Assembly: GCA_002335605.1 (NCBI GenBank)
Contig: BEDY01000004.1
Coordinates: 1,674,001 to 1,738,000, forward strand
Direction: 5' to 3'
Length of the DNA: 64,000 nt
Source: Prillingera fragicola
Lineage: Eukaryota > Basidiomycota > Tremellomycetes > Trichosporonales > Trichosporonaceae
This document shows, piece by piece, positions 43,782-56,345 of this stretch (the stretch's first letter is position 1; the number at the start of each line of letters is the position of its first letter). Under the pieces are notes generated by a model, which saw nothing but the letters and a program-made list of their open reading frames with translations, had not been told where the DNA came from and did not search any database. Made by a program: the position numbers and the translations under genes.

Positions 43782-46700
43782 CTAATACCTACCCCCATAC
43801 CCCACATCACCACCACGGGGCTGCTGTGGAGCACCAAACACCTCTCCAACGCCATACCCACCGCGAGGCGGGCTCGGCCCACCGCCGCCACGGGGAGGGG
43901 AGGCATACCCGCGCGGCGGGCTTTGGCCGTAGACGTCGCGACTGCTTCCGCCGCTGTTACCGCGCGAGCCGTGCTGGCCGGCCTGGCCGGCCGGGGGGAA
44001 GGTGCCGGAGCCGCTCGAGTCTAGGCGGGGGTTACTCGGCCTGCGCCCGTACGAGTCGCCGTACCCGCCTGCAGCGTAGGTCGAGTCGTACGGGTTGGCG
44101 TAGCGGTTGTCGCCAGAGTTGTGGCGCTGGAGCTCGTTCGAGTCCTGCCTGCGCATACCGCCATCGTAAGGGTTGGTCTGGTACGACGAGGGGGGATACG
44201 GGACGCCGCCTGCGGAGCGGTCGACGGGCGCCGAGTTCATGAGTAGCGGGGCGGCGTCGTCGCTGGCGTTGCGCGAGAGCATGGGGCGCGAGTTGGAGCG
44301 GGACGGCGGGGCGTACACGTCCGACCTGGTAGAGTCTTGGAGGAGCTTGTCAGTCGACGGGTTGAAGACTGGCTGGAAAGACGTGTTGGACTGCGTCGCG
44401 TAGAGCGGCGTGTCGTACCCGTAGCCCAGCTCCTTGGGCTGCATGAGCATGTCGGTCGAGCCCTTGCGGGACAGCATGTCGGACGAGCCGACGCGCGTGA
44501 GCATGTCGGTCGATGCAATGGAGCGGTTGTCCCACTGGTCCTTGTGGGCGTTGTCGACGGGGCCATCGCGTTCCGGGTTGTACTCGAGGTTTTCCACGCG
44601 TACACCCTTGACGTCCTTGTTGAACCAGGGGTAGACAGACAGCACCTCGCGGGCAAGACCCTCTTGCTGCTTGTGCACCATGACGTGGTAGAGCTTGTCG
44701 CTCCGGAGCGCGGGGTGGAGGAAGCGGCGCTCAGCGTCAGAGTGCTTGAAGCGCTTCTCGGTCTGGGACGCGATACGCTGCTGCTCGGCTTCTTGCGCGG
44801 TGGGCATGTAGTGGGTGAACTTTTTCTCCACCGTTTGGTTGAGGTAGATTTTGAACGCAATGATGATGAGTACCGGTGGCGCAGCCGATACCGAGTCGAG
44901 CCAGCGCTGACGGACAAGTCCAGCAGTGAGGACCATGAGCAGCTGCATGAGAATGACGCACACGAGCAGACGGTTGACGTAGACGTTCCACATACGGCCT
45001 CCACTCTCGGCGCGCGAGACGTAGACGTACATGAGCTGGTACTTGTACACCACCATGGAGAACCAAAAGCATACGGTCGCGCCGATAGCGACGACGGGGG
45101 CAATGGGAGCGTACATCATGGCAATGGCGGCGACCCAGAGCAGGTTCACGACGACAATCGGGTACTGGAAGCTCGGGGGCTTGGTTATGTCGCGAATGTC
45201 GCGTGGGGTGTACGAGAACATGACGCGCTGGAACGACACCATGGCGAGCTTGATGAGTTGGATGAGCTCAAAGAAGATGAGGAAACCACGCATAGGAAGC
45301 CAGGTGAGCCAATAGCTCGAAATGACCACATACGCGCCCTGGATCTCCTCGGGGAGCTTTTTCAGGCTCTCAAAGATCTCGCCGACCGACTTGTGCTCGC
45401 CGGCCTGGATAATGACGCCAGAGACCAGGTTGTAAATAACAGTGATGAGCGAGAAGAGAATCGTCGACCAGGCAATGGTGTAGAAAAAGTAGCGAGCAGT
45501 CACCGCGCGGTCCAGACGTGTGCGAGTTGGCGCGCCTTGGTACTTGCAGATGCGGCGAAGCCAGTAGGGCAAGAGGTAACCAAACAGCGCCGAGAGAGCA
45601 GGAGGCAACACACCCGAGACGAGCGCAAACGTTCCACTGCTCTGGTTCTGCCAGGTCTCGATCCACTTGAACGGCGCCCAGACCGTGAGCGATGCGAGAC
45701 TCGCAAACGCGGCGACAATCATGAGGGGGATGGTGTAGAACGTGCACAGCGCGCCAATCCAGACGAATCCCAAAGTGTTGAGCGACTTGAGCTCGGCCGG
45801 CTCCTTTGACAGGTTTTGCCACAGAATGTCGCGCGGCATGGGCGCAAGCTGGACAATGGCACCCCCGAGCTCCTTTTTCTTTCCATTGTGCGCGCGGGCG
45901 ATACGGTGCGCCTCGGCAATCGTCTTGAACGTAACAAAACCATAGTTTTCGCCCTCGATACGCGCCGCGGTGGGACGGCCAGTCTTGCGCGACTTGCGCT
46001 CCTGCCTGAGCAGCGAGTCGATGGCCGAGCGACGAGCGTCGACCTTGTCGCGCAAAAACTTGATCTGCTTGGCGAGATAGTCAATCTTGTCCTGCTTGTG
46101 TCCGCCCATGCCGAGGAAACCGCCCTTGCGGATCGTGGGGCGCTTACTGGCCATCTTGTTGTGTTTGAGGTACTTGACCAGCGTGCCCTCGAGATCCTTC
46201 ACCGCGTCGTTGTGGTCGTTGATCAGGCTGGGGAAATCGCCGAGACGACGGCCAATGGTCGCACATTCAATCTCCTGCGCAATCTTGATACCGTCGCCCT
46301 TGAGCATGCCCATCAGAGTCGCCAGCCCGTCGTCCGTGCGGTACTGCTTTGGCACATGAGTGACCATGAGAGTGCGCGAGTAGATCTTTGTGCTGTATGC
46401 GGGCGAACGGAACCAGTTGGCACGAAGAATGAGCATTGCCTGCCAGTTTTGCCAGACAAAGAACATTGTCGTGAACGCTACTCATCAGTGACTCGTTTGT
46501 GGCGCCGTCACTCACTGATAATGTACGACGCTGCGACCGAGGGCCACATCCAGCTGCCTGTGACGTGCTGAATCGTCAACATGGACAGAATGTCCTTGCG
46601 CTCCTCCCAGGGGACATTCTTAATGTTGAAGATTAAAAACACAACAAGCAGCGCTATCGCGTAGACGGTGATAAAGATGAAAATGGTAAAGATCATCCTG

Positions 46701-47165
46701 ATAAAGCGAAGGAAGGTCGTTGCGTCGAGGCCTGCACGTTAGCTTTAGTTGTTGACACCCGGCTCACCAATGTTGGAGATCATCTGCTGCTCCTTTGTGT
46801 GGATCACGGGGCTGAGCCACGCAAAGAAGCCATTCGAGATGGGCGGGGGTGGCGGCTCATAGTCTGGGTCGTCCAAGGGGTTTTCTGGCGGGGGAAGCTG
46901 ATACTTGATCTGCGCCAGTGTTAGTACTGCCGCGCGCAGCAGCTAGATGGTACACACCTTTGGCTGGTAGATCTTCTTCTGCCTGGGACGGAAGAAGGAG
47001 AATGCGAGTAGAGCAGCGACCTGCGTGTAAGCGCGTGCGGGGCAGTGGGCTACTCACGGAAACGCCAGCCATGATGCCCATCTGGGTCAGGACACCCTTG
47101 GACGTTCCGACGAGGGTCTCCTGCCTCGACTTGAACAGATCGGTGAACGGCTGGAGCTCGGACAT
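43782..47165 (-). CDS. CSC1/OSCA/TMEM63-family calcium-permeable (osmosensitive) channel
   Basis: Five exons: 47165-47058, 47020-46958, 46909-46768, 46731-46516 and 46480-43782, giving 1075 residues. The family order is clear. There are three N-terminal membrane segments (one is IFTIFIFITVYAIALLVVFL) and a cytosolic domain with YSRTLMVTHVPKQYR and ENYGFVTFKTIAEAHR. The channel block follows, with DILWQNL, PLMIVAAFASLASL and the YFWFSMVVYKYQLMYVY-like region near the end. About 215 C-terminal residues are disordered, rich in Ser, Gly, Pro and Tyr, and end GGDVGYGGRY. OSCA/TMEM63 proteins are mechanosensitive or osmosensitive cation channels; yeast Rsn1 and Phm7 are relatives. A 17-G tract lies only 11 nt upstream of the start codon. 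Confidence 0.93.
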
Positions 47166-47176
47166 GGTGGGTGGAT

Positions 47177-47193
47177 GGGGGGGGGGGGGGGGG
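47177..47193 (+). repeat. 17-nt poly(G) tract in the leader of the CSC1-like gene
   Basis: An uninterrupted run of 17 G on the plus strand (poly-C in the mRNA sense), 11 nt upstream of the ATG at 47165. Length is uncertain because such runs are error-prone in sequencing. Confidence 0.85.
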
Positions 47194-48574
47194 AGTGATA
47201 GTCGACCGAATGAAGAGGTCTGGTGAGCGGCGTCTAGTTGGAGACCGCGTCGAGGGTCGGGTGCTTTGGCCAGCAAGCACTAGCGTTGATGAGAGACAAA
47301 GAGACCAGCTCTGATGCAGACGTAGTAGTTGTCGAGTACAAGTGTGATGTGAAGATTCTAGTCGAATGAAAGAGACATGCAAAGAGGGTCGAGAATGAAC
47401 GAGGCCCGTGTGCAGAGGGGTTGGTGCTGTGGGGTGGTGCCAATGAGTCGGCGGCCGCAAGTGAGACTGATGTACCAGCAGCTAGTGATGGCGCACAGTC
47501 TGGAAGGGCTGGATCTACTGCGCTCGAGTGGTGTGGAGTAGAGCAGTGGCTTGTCGGTGACAAGGACAAGTGAAGAGAGTAGTCCTAGCGCGGGGGTGGT
47601 CGTGAATGTGTTCCGCGATTAGAATCCTACCGAGAGAGAGAGGGAGAAGAACAAAGAGGAATGTGTGTGTTTGTGCACTTTTGTCAGTCGTGTGCTGTCT
47701 GTCCACTGCCAACAATGACACTACTCCTACTACTACTCTGACATGCATGCACCCCCAACGTAAAGTTTGTACCGGCCAGCACCGCATCATGCAGGTCATC
47801 ATGCACCATACATTGCCACCCAGCAGCAGCAACAGCCCACCCGCCCTCGGTCTCTTCTCCTCCGCCAGCAGTGTCAAGGCCTCAAAGTCTGCTGCGGGCC
47901 AGGGACGTGCCCATGCCGTGGCCCAGAACAACCACCAAACCCCTGAACCTTGGTGCAGCTTGCAGCTCCGGCCAATGCATACATGTACTACTTGACGCCA
48001 TTAGGGGATGCATTAGGGATAACATGGTATTAGGGTGGACGTCGCAAGTCTTGTATGATGCATGCATCCACTCTTATCCTAGGTGGAGTGGGAACTGTTC
48101 TTTATGTTGAAAAGAGCTTTCTGCGGTGGCGTTGGTTGTAGCAAGTGGGCCAGGTGGGCGACGCGTTGTGACACAGCTGTCAGCAAAAGCCAGCCGCGCT
48201 GCCCTCGCCTCGAACATTCCTACCACCCAAGCGTGATCAAGAAAAGAGGCGCAGCACATGTCCAGAAACGGTGGCGCTGCACCTCTTGATGTTCCATGGA
48301 TATGTGGCGTTCGTACCCTCTGCCAGTTGGGGGCATCCCTATCTCGGTCACCCACGGCTCACTCGGACACATCCGTCGTCCTGGAGATGACATGTAGAGC
48401 CATATGGCTGTCCTATACATGGGACTGTTGTACGTCATCTGAACTGGGCCCAGCTGGGGATCGGAGCACCAGACCATTGCAAGAATAGCAAAGGTACATG
48501 GCGGTGTCTGGACAACCGGACAACGCGAACAAAAGGTGGACGCACAGGCGCGGGACAGGCGCGTGGGGGTGAAA

Positions 48575-48612
48575 CACGTGAGACCCGCGTTAGAGCCATG
48601 TGAGACCACGTG
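48575..48612. promoter_or_regulatory. Pair of CACGTG (E-box) sites before the Yip1-like gene
   Basis: CACGTG at 48575-48580 and 48607-48612, each set in a GTGAGACC context, 92-129 bp before the start codon. Confidence 0.5.
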
Positions 48613-48703
48613 GGAATAGCTCCGCCCTGTGACGCAGCAGTCTTAGCCTCCAACGCGCTCGACATTGATCTCAACAACATACTACTATACCCAAACAGCC
48701 ACA

Positions 48704-49761
48704 ATGTCGCAAGGTGGCTACGCGATTGTCGATGTCGACGACGATGACGTGAGTCCACCAGCCCTAGTTTATGCTGTAAGCTGACACCCTAGTCCGGGGG
48801 ACTCCAATTCAAGACCTTTCTCAACGACACGGCCCCGCTCACAGGCGGCGGCCAGGCCAGCGGGTCAGGCAGCAGCTCCAACCCGCAGCAGCGACACGCG
48901 GCGTCTGCCCCGTCGTCGCTGTTCAATTTCGCCTACTATCAGGTCTACTTTGATGTCGACACCACCGTCGTGCTCAAGAGGGTGGCCATGGCCATGATTC
49001 CGAAGGGAGGGTTCATTGCCGACGCCTGTGACGGCCAGATTGATCTTTATGGTACGTGCCGCGCGGCGGAGGCAAGGGACATGTATTGGCGGCAAAGGCT
49101 TTGATGGGGCCTCCTCAACGAGCTGCCTTTCACGCGACGGCACTACGCGTGCTACCCCCGTCCAGCTCGTCGCTCAGGCTTACTGACAACACAGGCCCCT
49201 TCTGGACTCTAACAACCCTAGTCCTCCTCCTCTACACCACCTCGACCTTGACAGAGAGCATCACAAACTATCTCGCCGACAAGACGACGGTCAGCAACAT
49301 TCCCCTGCTCTCCACAGCAACCTCCCTGCTGTACATCTACGGCCTAGGCGTCCCCGCCGCGCTGTGGGCAGCGACGCGCTGGCTCGGCGTCGCAGAGTGG
49401 GGGCCGGCAGAGGCGCTGGGCATCTACGGCTACGCCATGTCAGTGTTCGTGCCCGTGTCCCTGCTGTGTCTCATTCCCGTGAGCATTGTGCGGTGGGCCC
49501 TCGTCGGCCTCGGGGCCGCCAGCAGTGGGTTCTTCCTGTAAGTGGCCTCCGCGATCCTACGCATGGGGACAAGGACTGACAACCAGCGTGACAAACATCT
49601 ATCCCGTCCTGGCCTCGAGCGATAACAAGGCGGTGCGCTTCCTCGTCATCGGCGTCGGGGTCCTGCACGCCGGCGTCGCGCTGGCCATGAAGGTGCTGTT
49701 CTACTCGTACGCCGTCGGAGGCGTAAACAAGGGCCCGGATATCGGTAACGACCCTTTGTAG
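48704..49761 (+). CDS. Yip1-domain Golgi membrane protein (YIPF1/2-like)
   Basis: Four exons: 48704-48748, 48793-49051, 49195-49537 and 49587-49761, giving 273 residues. A polar cytosolic N-terminus (MSQGGYAIVDVDDDD) is followed by FNFAYYQVYFDVDT, the conserved DLYGPFW entry to the first helix, and five hydrophobic helices. One of these, YGYAMSVFVPVSLLCLIP, carries the YGY motif of Yip1 proteins. These proteins bind Rab GTPases and act in ER-Golgi traffic. The DLYGPFW motif is formed by splicing at 49051/49195, which supports the model. The first exon is 45 nt. Two CACGTG sites lie in the promoter. Confidence 0.9.
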
Positions 49762-50019
49762 GCCCAGCGCGTGTCGTGGCAGCGAGTATGCGGCTCAGCT
49801 GCTGGAGGACGAGTTATAGAGTCATGTACTTGTGCAACTGAATGCACCGAGCGCCAGGCGGATCACACCCCGAGACTAACAGATCCATGATGCATGCCGA
49901 GTCTACGAGTCTACTTCTAAAGGTACACGTCTAGATTCTCCCCTGCTTCCCCCCATCTCTACACTCTGTCCTTGACGACACTATCGACAGCGCACGGCTC
50001 GCTCGCTACGCGACACGCG

Positions 50020-53000
50020 CTAGAACGGCACATTAGCCATCTCTCCCGTCGCAAGAATGTCGTCGTCGAAAATATCGTCGTCGTCCTCATACCCTCCGCT
50101 CTCGTTGTCCTCTCCTTCTCCGTCTGTCGAGTCGTCGTCGTCGCCCTCCTTCTTTGGCGTGCGCTGGCGGCGCTCAAACCAGTCGTCTGGAAACGCGTTT
50201 GACGGCCCCTCATAGCTGCCAGGCATGGATGAGGGGCGGGAGGCGCGCTGGGACGCCGAGGTCCAGGTCTCCTCGTCCTCGGACAGGTCGCCTGGGGTGA
50301 GGGCTGGTCCGATTAGGGGCGAGGACGGGCGGGAGAGCTGGTTGTTGGGTGATCCGGGTTCGGGTGAGGTGGCACGAGAGGCACCGCGGCGGCCGAGACC
50401 GACAATCTTGCCTAGCGTGCTCAGCCTCGAGCCGCCAGACGTGTTGGACACTGCCGAGAGAGCAGGCGACGGCGGCGCCATGTCCGGCAACTGTACGTCG
50501 GGGATCGGGTCGCGCCAGTATTGAAAGTCTGTAAACTCGGGCTTGACCTTTGTCTTGACTGGGGGGAAGACTTCGTTGACCAGGTCGTTGAGCCCGACAT
50601 AGCTTCCCTTGTGCGACGACTGGAGCAGCTCAGTCTTGATAATACCCGTGCTGTCAATGGTGTAAATCTTGCCGCTCTCAATGCCGACGGAGCGGTACGA
50701 CATGGCGTCCGTGATACGGTTGCCGAACCCCGCAAAGAAGGCTTCTTTTGCGTGGGACGCAAACAGTCGCTGAATGTCACGCAGGCAGGCCATCTTGAAT
50801 AGCTCGGGCTTGCGCAGAATCACCTCGCGGTGGAGACTGGCCATCAACCTGTCGGGACTCATAATGACAGGTCCCTCGGGCATGCGGTAGTCGCCCTGCA
50901 CAATCGTCTTGAGGTACTCGCGCGTCGTGTCGGCCTGCCCAATGGCGCGAGCAGTGAGGTAGATCATCTTGTACCCATTGTTACAAATGTCCGTGTACAG
51001 GTTGGCAATGCCGACGTGAGTCCAGTCGCGGCCAATGGCGGCAAACACGTGGCCCAGAGCGTCAGACTTTGTGATCGTACCGTCAATGTCCGAGATGATG
51101 ACCTGGTCGTTCTCGTCCCACAAAAAGATACGCGCAGTCACGACAGCGTTGCCAGAGTAGCTGCTCGTAACACTAAACTGGATAGTGTTCGGGCCGGGCT
51201 TGAGGTTGAGCTGCTTCAGCTGGTCGCTTGACAGACGCAAAGTCTTGGCATAGTGCTTGACCTCGGCCTCGGCCTCGGGCGCCGTCGTTGGTAAAGCTCC
51301 TGCATCCGACGTGTCGAGGTTGGGCGTCGGCGGCGCTGGCGTGGGAAGCTCACTGCCTGGCGCAGAAACGGCATTGGCACCAAGCTGCTTCTCCGCCTCG
51401 GCGGCCTCCTTGCCCTCCTTTGTTGGCGAGAGGGCCATCGCGCTCGAGGGGCGCATCGGTGCGTCAACGGGGACCCGGCTGCCGCGCCACCAACGGCTCC
51501 AGTATCCGCTGCTCTGCTGCGGCGTAGCAGCCTTGGCAGGCTGGGAGTCGCGCAGCGACCGCCTGTAAAGCGAGAGCGCAAACAGAATCTGGTATCCCGT
51601 AGTCCAGGAAAGGTGCAGGCCCTCGTACCGGACAACCAACTTGGGGTCGTCGGCCACTCCAGGCTCGTCCATAAACTCCTGGAACGTCACGCGCGTGTCG
51701 TCAAACTGGCGACGCTCGTCGTCATCGGCTTTGCCGCCAGGTGCAAATTCGTCGTCGCCGCAGAGCGCAAGCTCAAACAAGTGCTGACGGCCGTCAAGCT
51801 CGAGTATGAACGCATAGCCGTCGTCTTCGACATGCTTGAGCACCGCCCTCGGAGCGTGCAAAGCCTGCATTGCCTGCTGCGACGAGTTGTTGTCGCCGAT
51901 CGGCAAGCTCTCACTGCGGTGAGGCACGGGCAGACCTGCGGGGCGTTCGCCTTCGGGGCCGCGTCCCCAGTCCCACGCCAAGTCCATCTGGGAAGGACTC
52001 ATGCCCTCGCCGCTGTTGGGCGAGGACGGGCGAGTGATCTCCTCTGGCGGCTCGGACTGGACGCGGTCGCCGCGGCGCAGCTTTGCAACTGGTGGCGAAC
52101 GCTTGGGCGAGTCGAGCGACAATGACGCAACGGACGCGGATATGTCATCGGTAGTCTGGCGGTGAGGCAGAGACGGCTTTGGTGCCGAGGCCATGAGGTC
52201 GTTGACGAACGCCTCAATGTCGACGTTTCCGACCTTGTTCTGCACCGGGGTCGCATCAAGGTCCTTTTCGTCAGAAGACTTTTTCGGCGTATGGGGCGAA
52301 GGGGTAATGAGATCAAGTATCGTCTCTGGTGGCTCGCCGCCAAAGTCGGCAGCAAGCGCCTCGCGTTCCTCCTTGGTCAGGTCCTTTTTGTCCTTGGCGT
52401 GGAAGCCGTCCATGTCGAGCACGATGTCCTTGCCATGGCGCACTGGCGGGCCGTCATGCTTGCCCGGCTGGACCTTGGGCAGCTCGGTATCCTGGTCGTC
52501 GCGGTGAAGAAACTGCAACCGGTGGTCACGGAAGGGCAGCGTCGTGTCCTCTCCAGGCTTGGCCTCGAGGGGATTCGGGGGAAGATCCGAGGGGCTCCGC
52601 TTGCGTCCGTCTTGCGACTTGCGCTGTCCGTCGAGGGATTTCCGTGGCTTGTCCAGGCTCGCTCGCGACGAATCCAGACTCTGGCGCTCCTTCTTGTCCG
52701 CCTTGGGCGTGACGGTTGCGTCCTCGGGAGCCGCGTTAAGGTCAAGCGGCTCGACGTCGGGCAGCGCAGGTCCGTCGTCGTGCGAGTCGTGGCGCACGAC
52801 ATGCTCCGTCTGTCCGAAAGGTTGGTTTGTGAGCGACGTATTATTCTGCGCGCCGTCGAGTGGCTTGGATCCCTCGATGCCAGTCTGCGGCTTCTCCTGG
52901 ATGGGAAACACAGGTGGTGTCACCGCCTGGACATTTCGTCAGCTTCCCACACTCGAAAACGCAATCGGGCACTCACATCCGCAGGCATGACAACGGGACT

Positions 53001-53448
53001 GGTGAGCAAATCCTCGGGCACATCCTCTTCAGTCTCGAGCACAAAGAACGCCTCGCCCGTCTCGCCGACCTTCATCGAAAAGGGGGCCACGTGCGGCGCG
53101 GGCAGATTGTTGGGCAACCTCAAGGTCACCGTCTTTTCGCCCGCACGCAGGACTTGGAGCTTGCCAAACCTGACATGAAAGGGCGAGGACTGGAGCACAT
53201 CGTTGCCGTCCTGTGTAGGTGGGTGGTTAGCGCCGCCTCTCAAGTTCCGGCTCGTCGTTTCCGCCGGCTGATGCGAGACCGGAAATGACGGACTTGGCAA
53301 GACTCACGTCGTCGGTGCTGCGAACCACAATCACATCAATGGCGCCTGAGAGTGTTGCGGGGTTGATGCCCGAGTCTTTTGGCTAGTCAGATATGCCCCA
53401 AGGCATTGCAGACGTACAGTAGTTGTAAGCCTTTGAGAGGTACTGCAT
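50020..53448 (-). CDS. PAH1: Lipin-type phosphatidate phosphatase (Pah1/Ned1)
   Basis: Four exons: 53448-53418, 53375-53308, 53210-52977 and 52926-50020, giving 1079 residues. The N-lipin domain begins MQYLSKAYNYY and continues INPATLSGAIDVIVV across a 42-nt intron with an AAAAG acceptor. It then reads FHVRFGKLQVLR. The C-terminal catalytic domain has the haloacid-dehalogenase motif DIDGTIT near residue 720, then FAAIGRDWTHVGIANLY and FFAGFGNRITDAMSY. The enzyme converts phosphatidate to diacylglycerol at the ER and nuclear envelope and so controls the choice between storage lipid and phospholipid. The long middle part is Ser/Pro-rich, as expected for phospho-regulation. The C-terminus is very acidic and ends ILATGEMANVPF. 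Confidence 0.95.
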
Positions 53449-53824
53449 GGCGCCCACGGGTGGCTGGGGGTGCCAGCGCTATCAGTCGGTGGCGGACTAT
53501 GTGGGATTGGGTATTGTGTGACGGGGGAGTGAAGTCGTGCAGTGCTGTAGTCGGTATAGCTTGCTGCCCACGCTGCTTCTGCTGTTGCTGTTGCCAGAGA
53601 TACGAGTGATGTGGAAGAAATGAAGGAATAAAGTGCAAGGTGGAGTGCAGAAGACACGGCCCCAGCATCCCCGCTCTCGTCATCAGCCATTACAAAGCGG
53701 ACATGCATCCCATCTCCGTGTCAAATCTGCTTCCGTCCTCCGCAATCCTCGGCGAGGCATGGCTTGTACGGCCCGGACTGTCAACAACCTTGACACATCC
53801 ACCTTCAACGCAGTCAACGCAGTC
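53449..53824. promoter_or_regulatory. Divergent promoter of the lipin and DAD3 genes
   Basis: A 376-bp intergenic region between genes read in opposite directions. No clear TATA or CACGTG was seen. Confidence 0.4.
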
Positions 53825-54332
53825 ATGAGCAGCATAGAGTCTGTCAATCCATAGTAAGTGAAGAACACCAGCAGCAGCATACTGACAGGAGAGTACAGGA
53901 AAGGAAGGGCTGAGCACATTGGAAGCAGACGTGTTGTGGGAATATGCAAAGCTCAGCATCAAGCTAAAGCAGGTAGGTAGGCGCTTCGGGTGCCCGGGTA
54001 AAAGCGAGCGACTGACAACGCAGATTGCAAAAGCTGCACGCGACGCCGGCCAGACACCGACCGACACGCTGGTGGCCGATATGCGGGATTTGGAAAAGAG
54101 GATGAAGCTCGTCCTCACCGCGGTGCGTTGCCCTGAGCCCCTTCTCGGGTTGGCAGGTGTGAGTTTGTGCTAACGAAACCAGTACCAAGGCTCCGTGTTC
54201 AGTCTACTGCGCGCCGACATGTTCGCCGCCGAGGACGCAGAGGATGCCGATCAGACTGTCCTGCACGACGGCGAGCAGAGCTATAGCCAGCAGTGGGACT
54301 CGACCGAGGGGGAGAGTACGTATTTGCGGTAG
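53825..54332 (+). CDS. DAD3: DASH complex subunit Dad3
   Basis: Four small exons: 53825-53853, 53894-53972, 54024-54122 and 54183-54332, giving 118 residues. The spliced start MSSIESVNPYTGKEGLSTLE continues into ADVLWEYAKLSIKLKQIAK and the helix LVADMRDLEKRMKLVLTAYQ. Then comes GSVFSLLRADMF. This matches Dad3 (NPY-x-GLS, EYA-x-L, LRELE-x3-LV) of the ring-forming kinetochore complex that couples chromosomes to microtubules. No single frame shows it. A first acceptor at GAGAG was chosen because the nearby CAG gives a stop. The acidic tail (EDAEDADQTVLHDGEQ) is longer than in yeast. A strong GTACGT in the last exon (about 54316) could start another intron, so the C-terminus is uncertain. Confidence 0.85.
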
Positions 54333-54594
54333 CTCTTGCTCTCTCGCTGTTGTGAGGCTCGCGTGGGTCGCTCTGGGCTGCGGCCAAGGTCCACGGGCAC
54401 GGACTGGAGCACACTCGGCGACCTGGTCAACAGCGCCACACACATACTCACCGTAACGACTGTATCACCATGTACCAGATGATCTGCATTGTCTTTTAGT
54501 CTAGCTACAGTACTCTAGCAACACTCCCAGCTAGCAGCAGGGGATAGCCCCAGCGAGCCAGGCGGCATCGTCGCGGCTGCGGCGCACAGCCCGC

Positions 54595-56065
54595 CTAGTA
54601 CTTGAACACTTGCTCGGGGGTGTAACCCAGCTCCTTGAAGACACCCTTGAGCTCGCCCTGCTTTCCGCCGTCCTTGGCGCCGGCGATAGCCTCGACCTGG
54701 GGCGGGGGGCCGCACACAAAGGCACGGACATTCTCGCCCTCAACGCGGGGAAAGTGCTTGTGCACCTTGTCCTTGGAGACATAGCCAGTCTCGCCGGTCC
54801 AGCCCTTGGGCGCCTTGTCGAGGAAGTAGACGACCTTGAGCCTGTCGGGGTTGGCGGCAGCGAGCGCGTCCCACTCCTTGCGCAGGAGAATGTCCTTTTC
54901 GGAAACGTTGGCGAAGAGCAGAGTGAACTTGGTCTTGTCGTCCTTGAGCTGCATGGCGTGGTGGATCAGCTGGTACGCGGGCGTGATACCGGCACCGCCG
55001 GCAATGAAGACAGCCTTGTCCCAAGTGTTGGGCTGGTACTCAAACTTGGTGTAGGGGCCCTTGACGAGGATCCGGTCGCCCTTCTTGAGCTTGCCGAGGA
55101 AGGGGGTAAGCTTGCCAGTGGGGTACTCCTTGATCATCATGTCGATAGAGCCCTGCTGGTCGACGTGCGAGATAGGGGTGTAGGGACTGGTCATTAGCAA
55201 AGCGCAGCGCGGAGAGGCGTGTGTAGCAGCCCACGCTTGAGCAGAGCAGAAGAGCAGCTGGGGCTGAGGACCTAGAGGCGCTTGCGGGGCAGCTCGAGCT
55301 CCCCGCAGAGTCCAAGCAGCTACCCCGCCCGATTGCGACAACTCGCTGGGCTCGCACAAAAGCACTCACCGCATGACAGGCTTTCCCTTGTCGTCCTTGA
55401 CCAGGTCCTCACCCTCGGGACCAGAACGGAACATGACGAGACCGGCAGTGGTGAGACCCGAGACCTTGGCGTCGGCGCCCTCACCCTCAAAGGCAAGCTT
55501 GAAAATGTGAGTGTTGTCGTTGTAGTTGCTGACCTCGGCGACGGTCACGGGGAGCCACTTGTCCCTGCGCGCGAGCGTTAGTGAGTCATTCAGTCGCTCA
55601 TCATGCAAGATAGGGGGAGCTTACTTGTTGAGGTAAGGCTCCATGGCCTTCTTGGTCTCCTCGAGGACAGCGACCTTGGCGTCCTTGGCTATTCTGATCA
55701 GCGCTACTCTCTCGACCAGCAGCAGAGCACGTACAGGCCATACGGTTGAGGTAGGCATAAGCAGCGAGACCACCCTATCGACGACGTCAGCAACTTTGGG
55801 CTAGCTTCCAACTCGGCAGCAGCACGTACAACACCGACAAGGCCCATGATCAAGGGCACGTCTGTTTGTCAGTGACTTTTCTTGCCCAAAGAGAAGAGGG
55901 GGTACTCACTCGAGCCGCCCTTGGACGTCTTGGCGGGGAGGGGGGGCTGCTGGGTGTAGTTGCGGGCGTTGCGAATCTGCTAGTCAGTTGGGGCCCGAGA
56001 GAGGAGCGACGTACAGCAGCGACGCGGGCCTGGCGGAAGGCGGGGACTGATGTGCGGGCAAACAT
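54595..56065 (-). CDS. MCR1: Mitochondrial NADH-cytochrome b5 reductase (Mcr1)
   Basis: Seven exons: 56065-56015, 55979-55910, 55861-55830, 55774-55735, 55688-55625, 55564-55370 and 55186-54595, giving 347 residues. The N-terminus MFARTSVPAFRQARVAA is a mitochondrial presequence, followed by a membrane anchor (PLIMGLVGVGGLAAYAYL). The FAD-binding RPYTP (from residue 151) is created by splicing at 55370/55186, then GPYTKFEY. The NADH site shows FIAGGAGITPAYQLI and CGPPPQVEAI, and it ends GYTPEQVFKY. Yeast Mcr1 sits in the outer membrane and intermembrane space and supplies electrons for ergosterol synthesis and antioxidant recycling. Exons 3 and 4 are only 32 and 40 nt. The gene is convergent with DAD3. 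Confidence 0.95.
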
Positions 56066-56345
56066 GCTTGATGAGACAGGTCTAGTGTGTTTACAGAGAC
56101 AAGTGCAATGATGAGAGAGAGTACAAGAGCAAGAGGAACAAGAAGCGAGTGGGGTGGAGGTGGACCAATTGGGTGATGATTTGGCTGATGAAATATGACG
56201 TTTATTGTACCTCTTTGAGTTCTGACAGACTCCATCTCTCTTTCTTGCTCTTGCACAATCTCTGTTCTCTCCTCGCTCCTCCTTAGCCAGCAGCAGCTAC
56301 AGAACAACTAAGAGCACCTTCTCACCAACGACACTGGCAAAAACC

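Larger units (their letters stand above)
47166..48703. other. 1.5-kb divergent promoter region
   Basis: No gene was found. It contains the poly(G) tract, a GA-rich run near 47631, and two CACGTG sites close to the Yip1-like gene. Short frames here have no motifs. Confidence 0.45.

Noticed and set aside
44337..45809. 490-codon plus-strand frame opposite the CSC1-like gene
   Set aside because: Shadow of the real coding strand; no motif.
52162..53178. 338-codon plus-strand frame opposite lipin
   Set aside because: It spans lipin introns and exons without splice logic; no family features.
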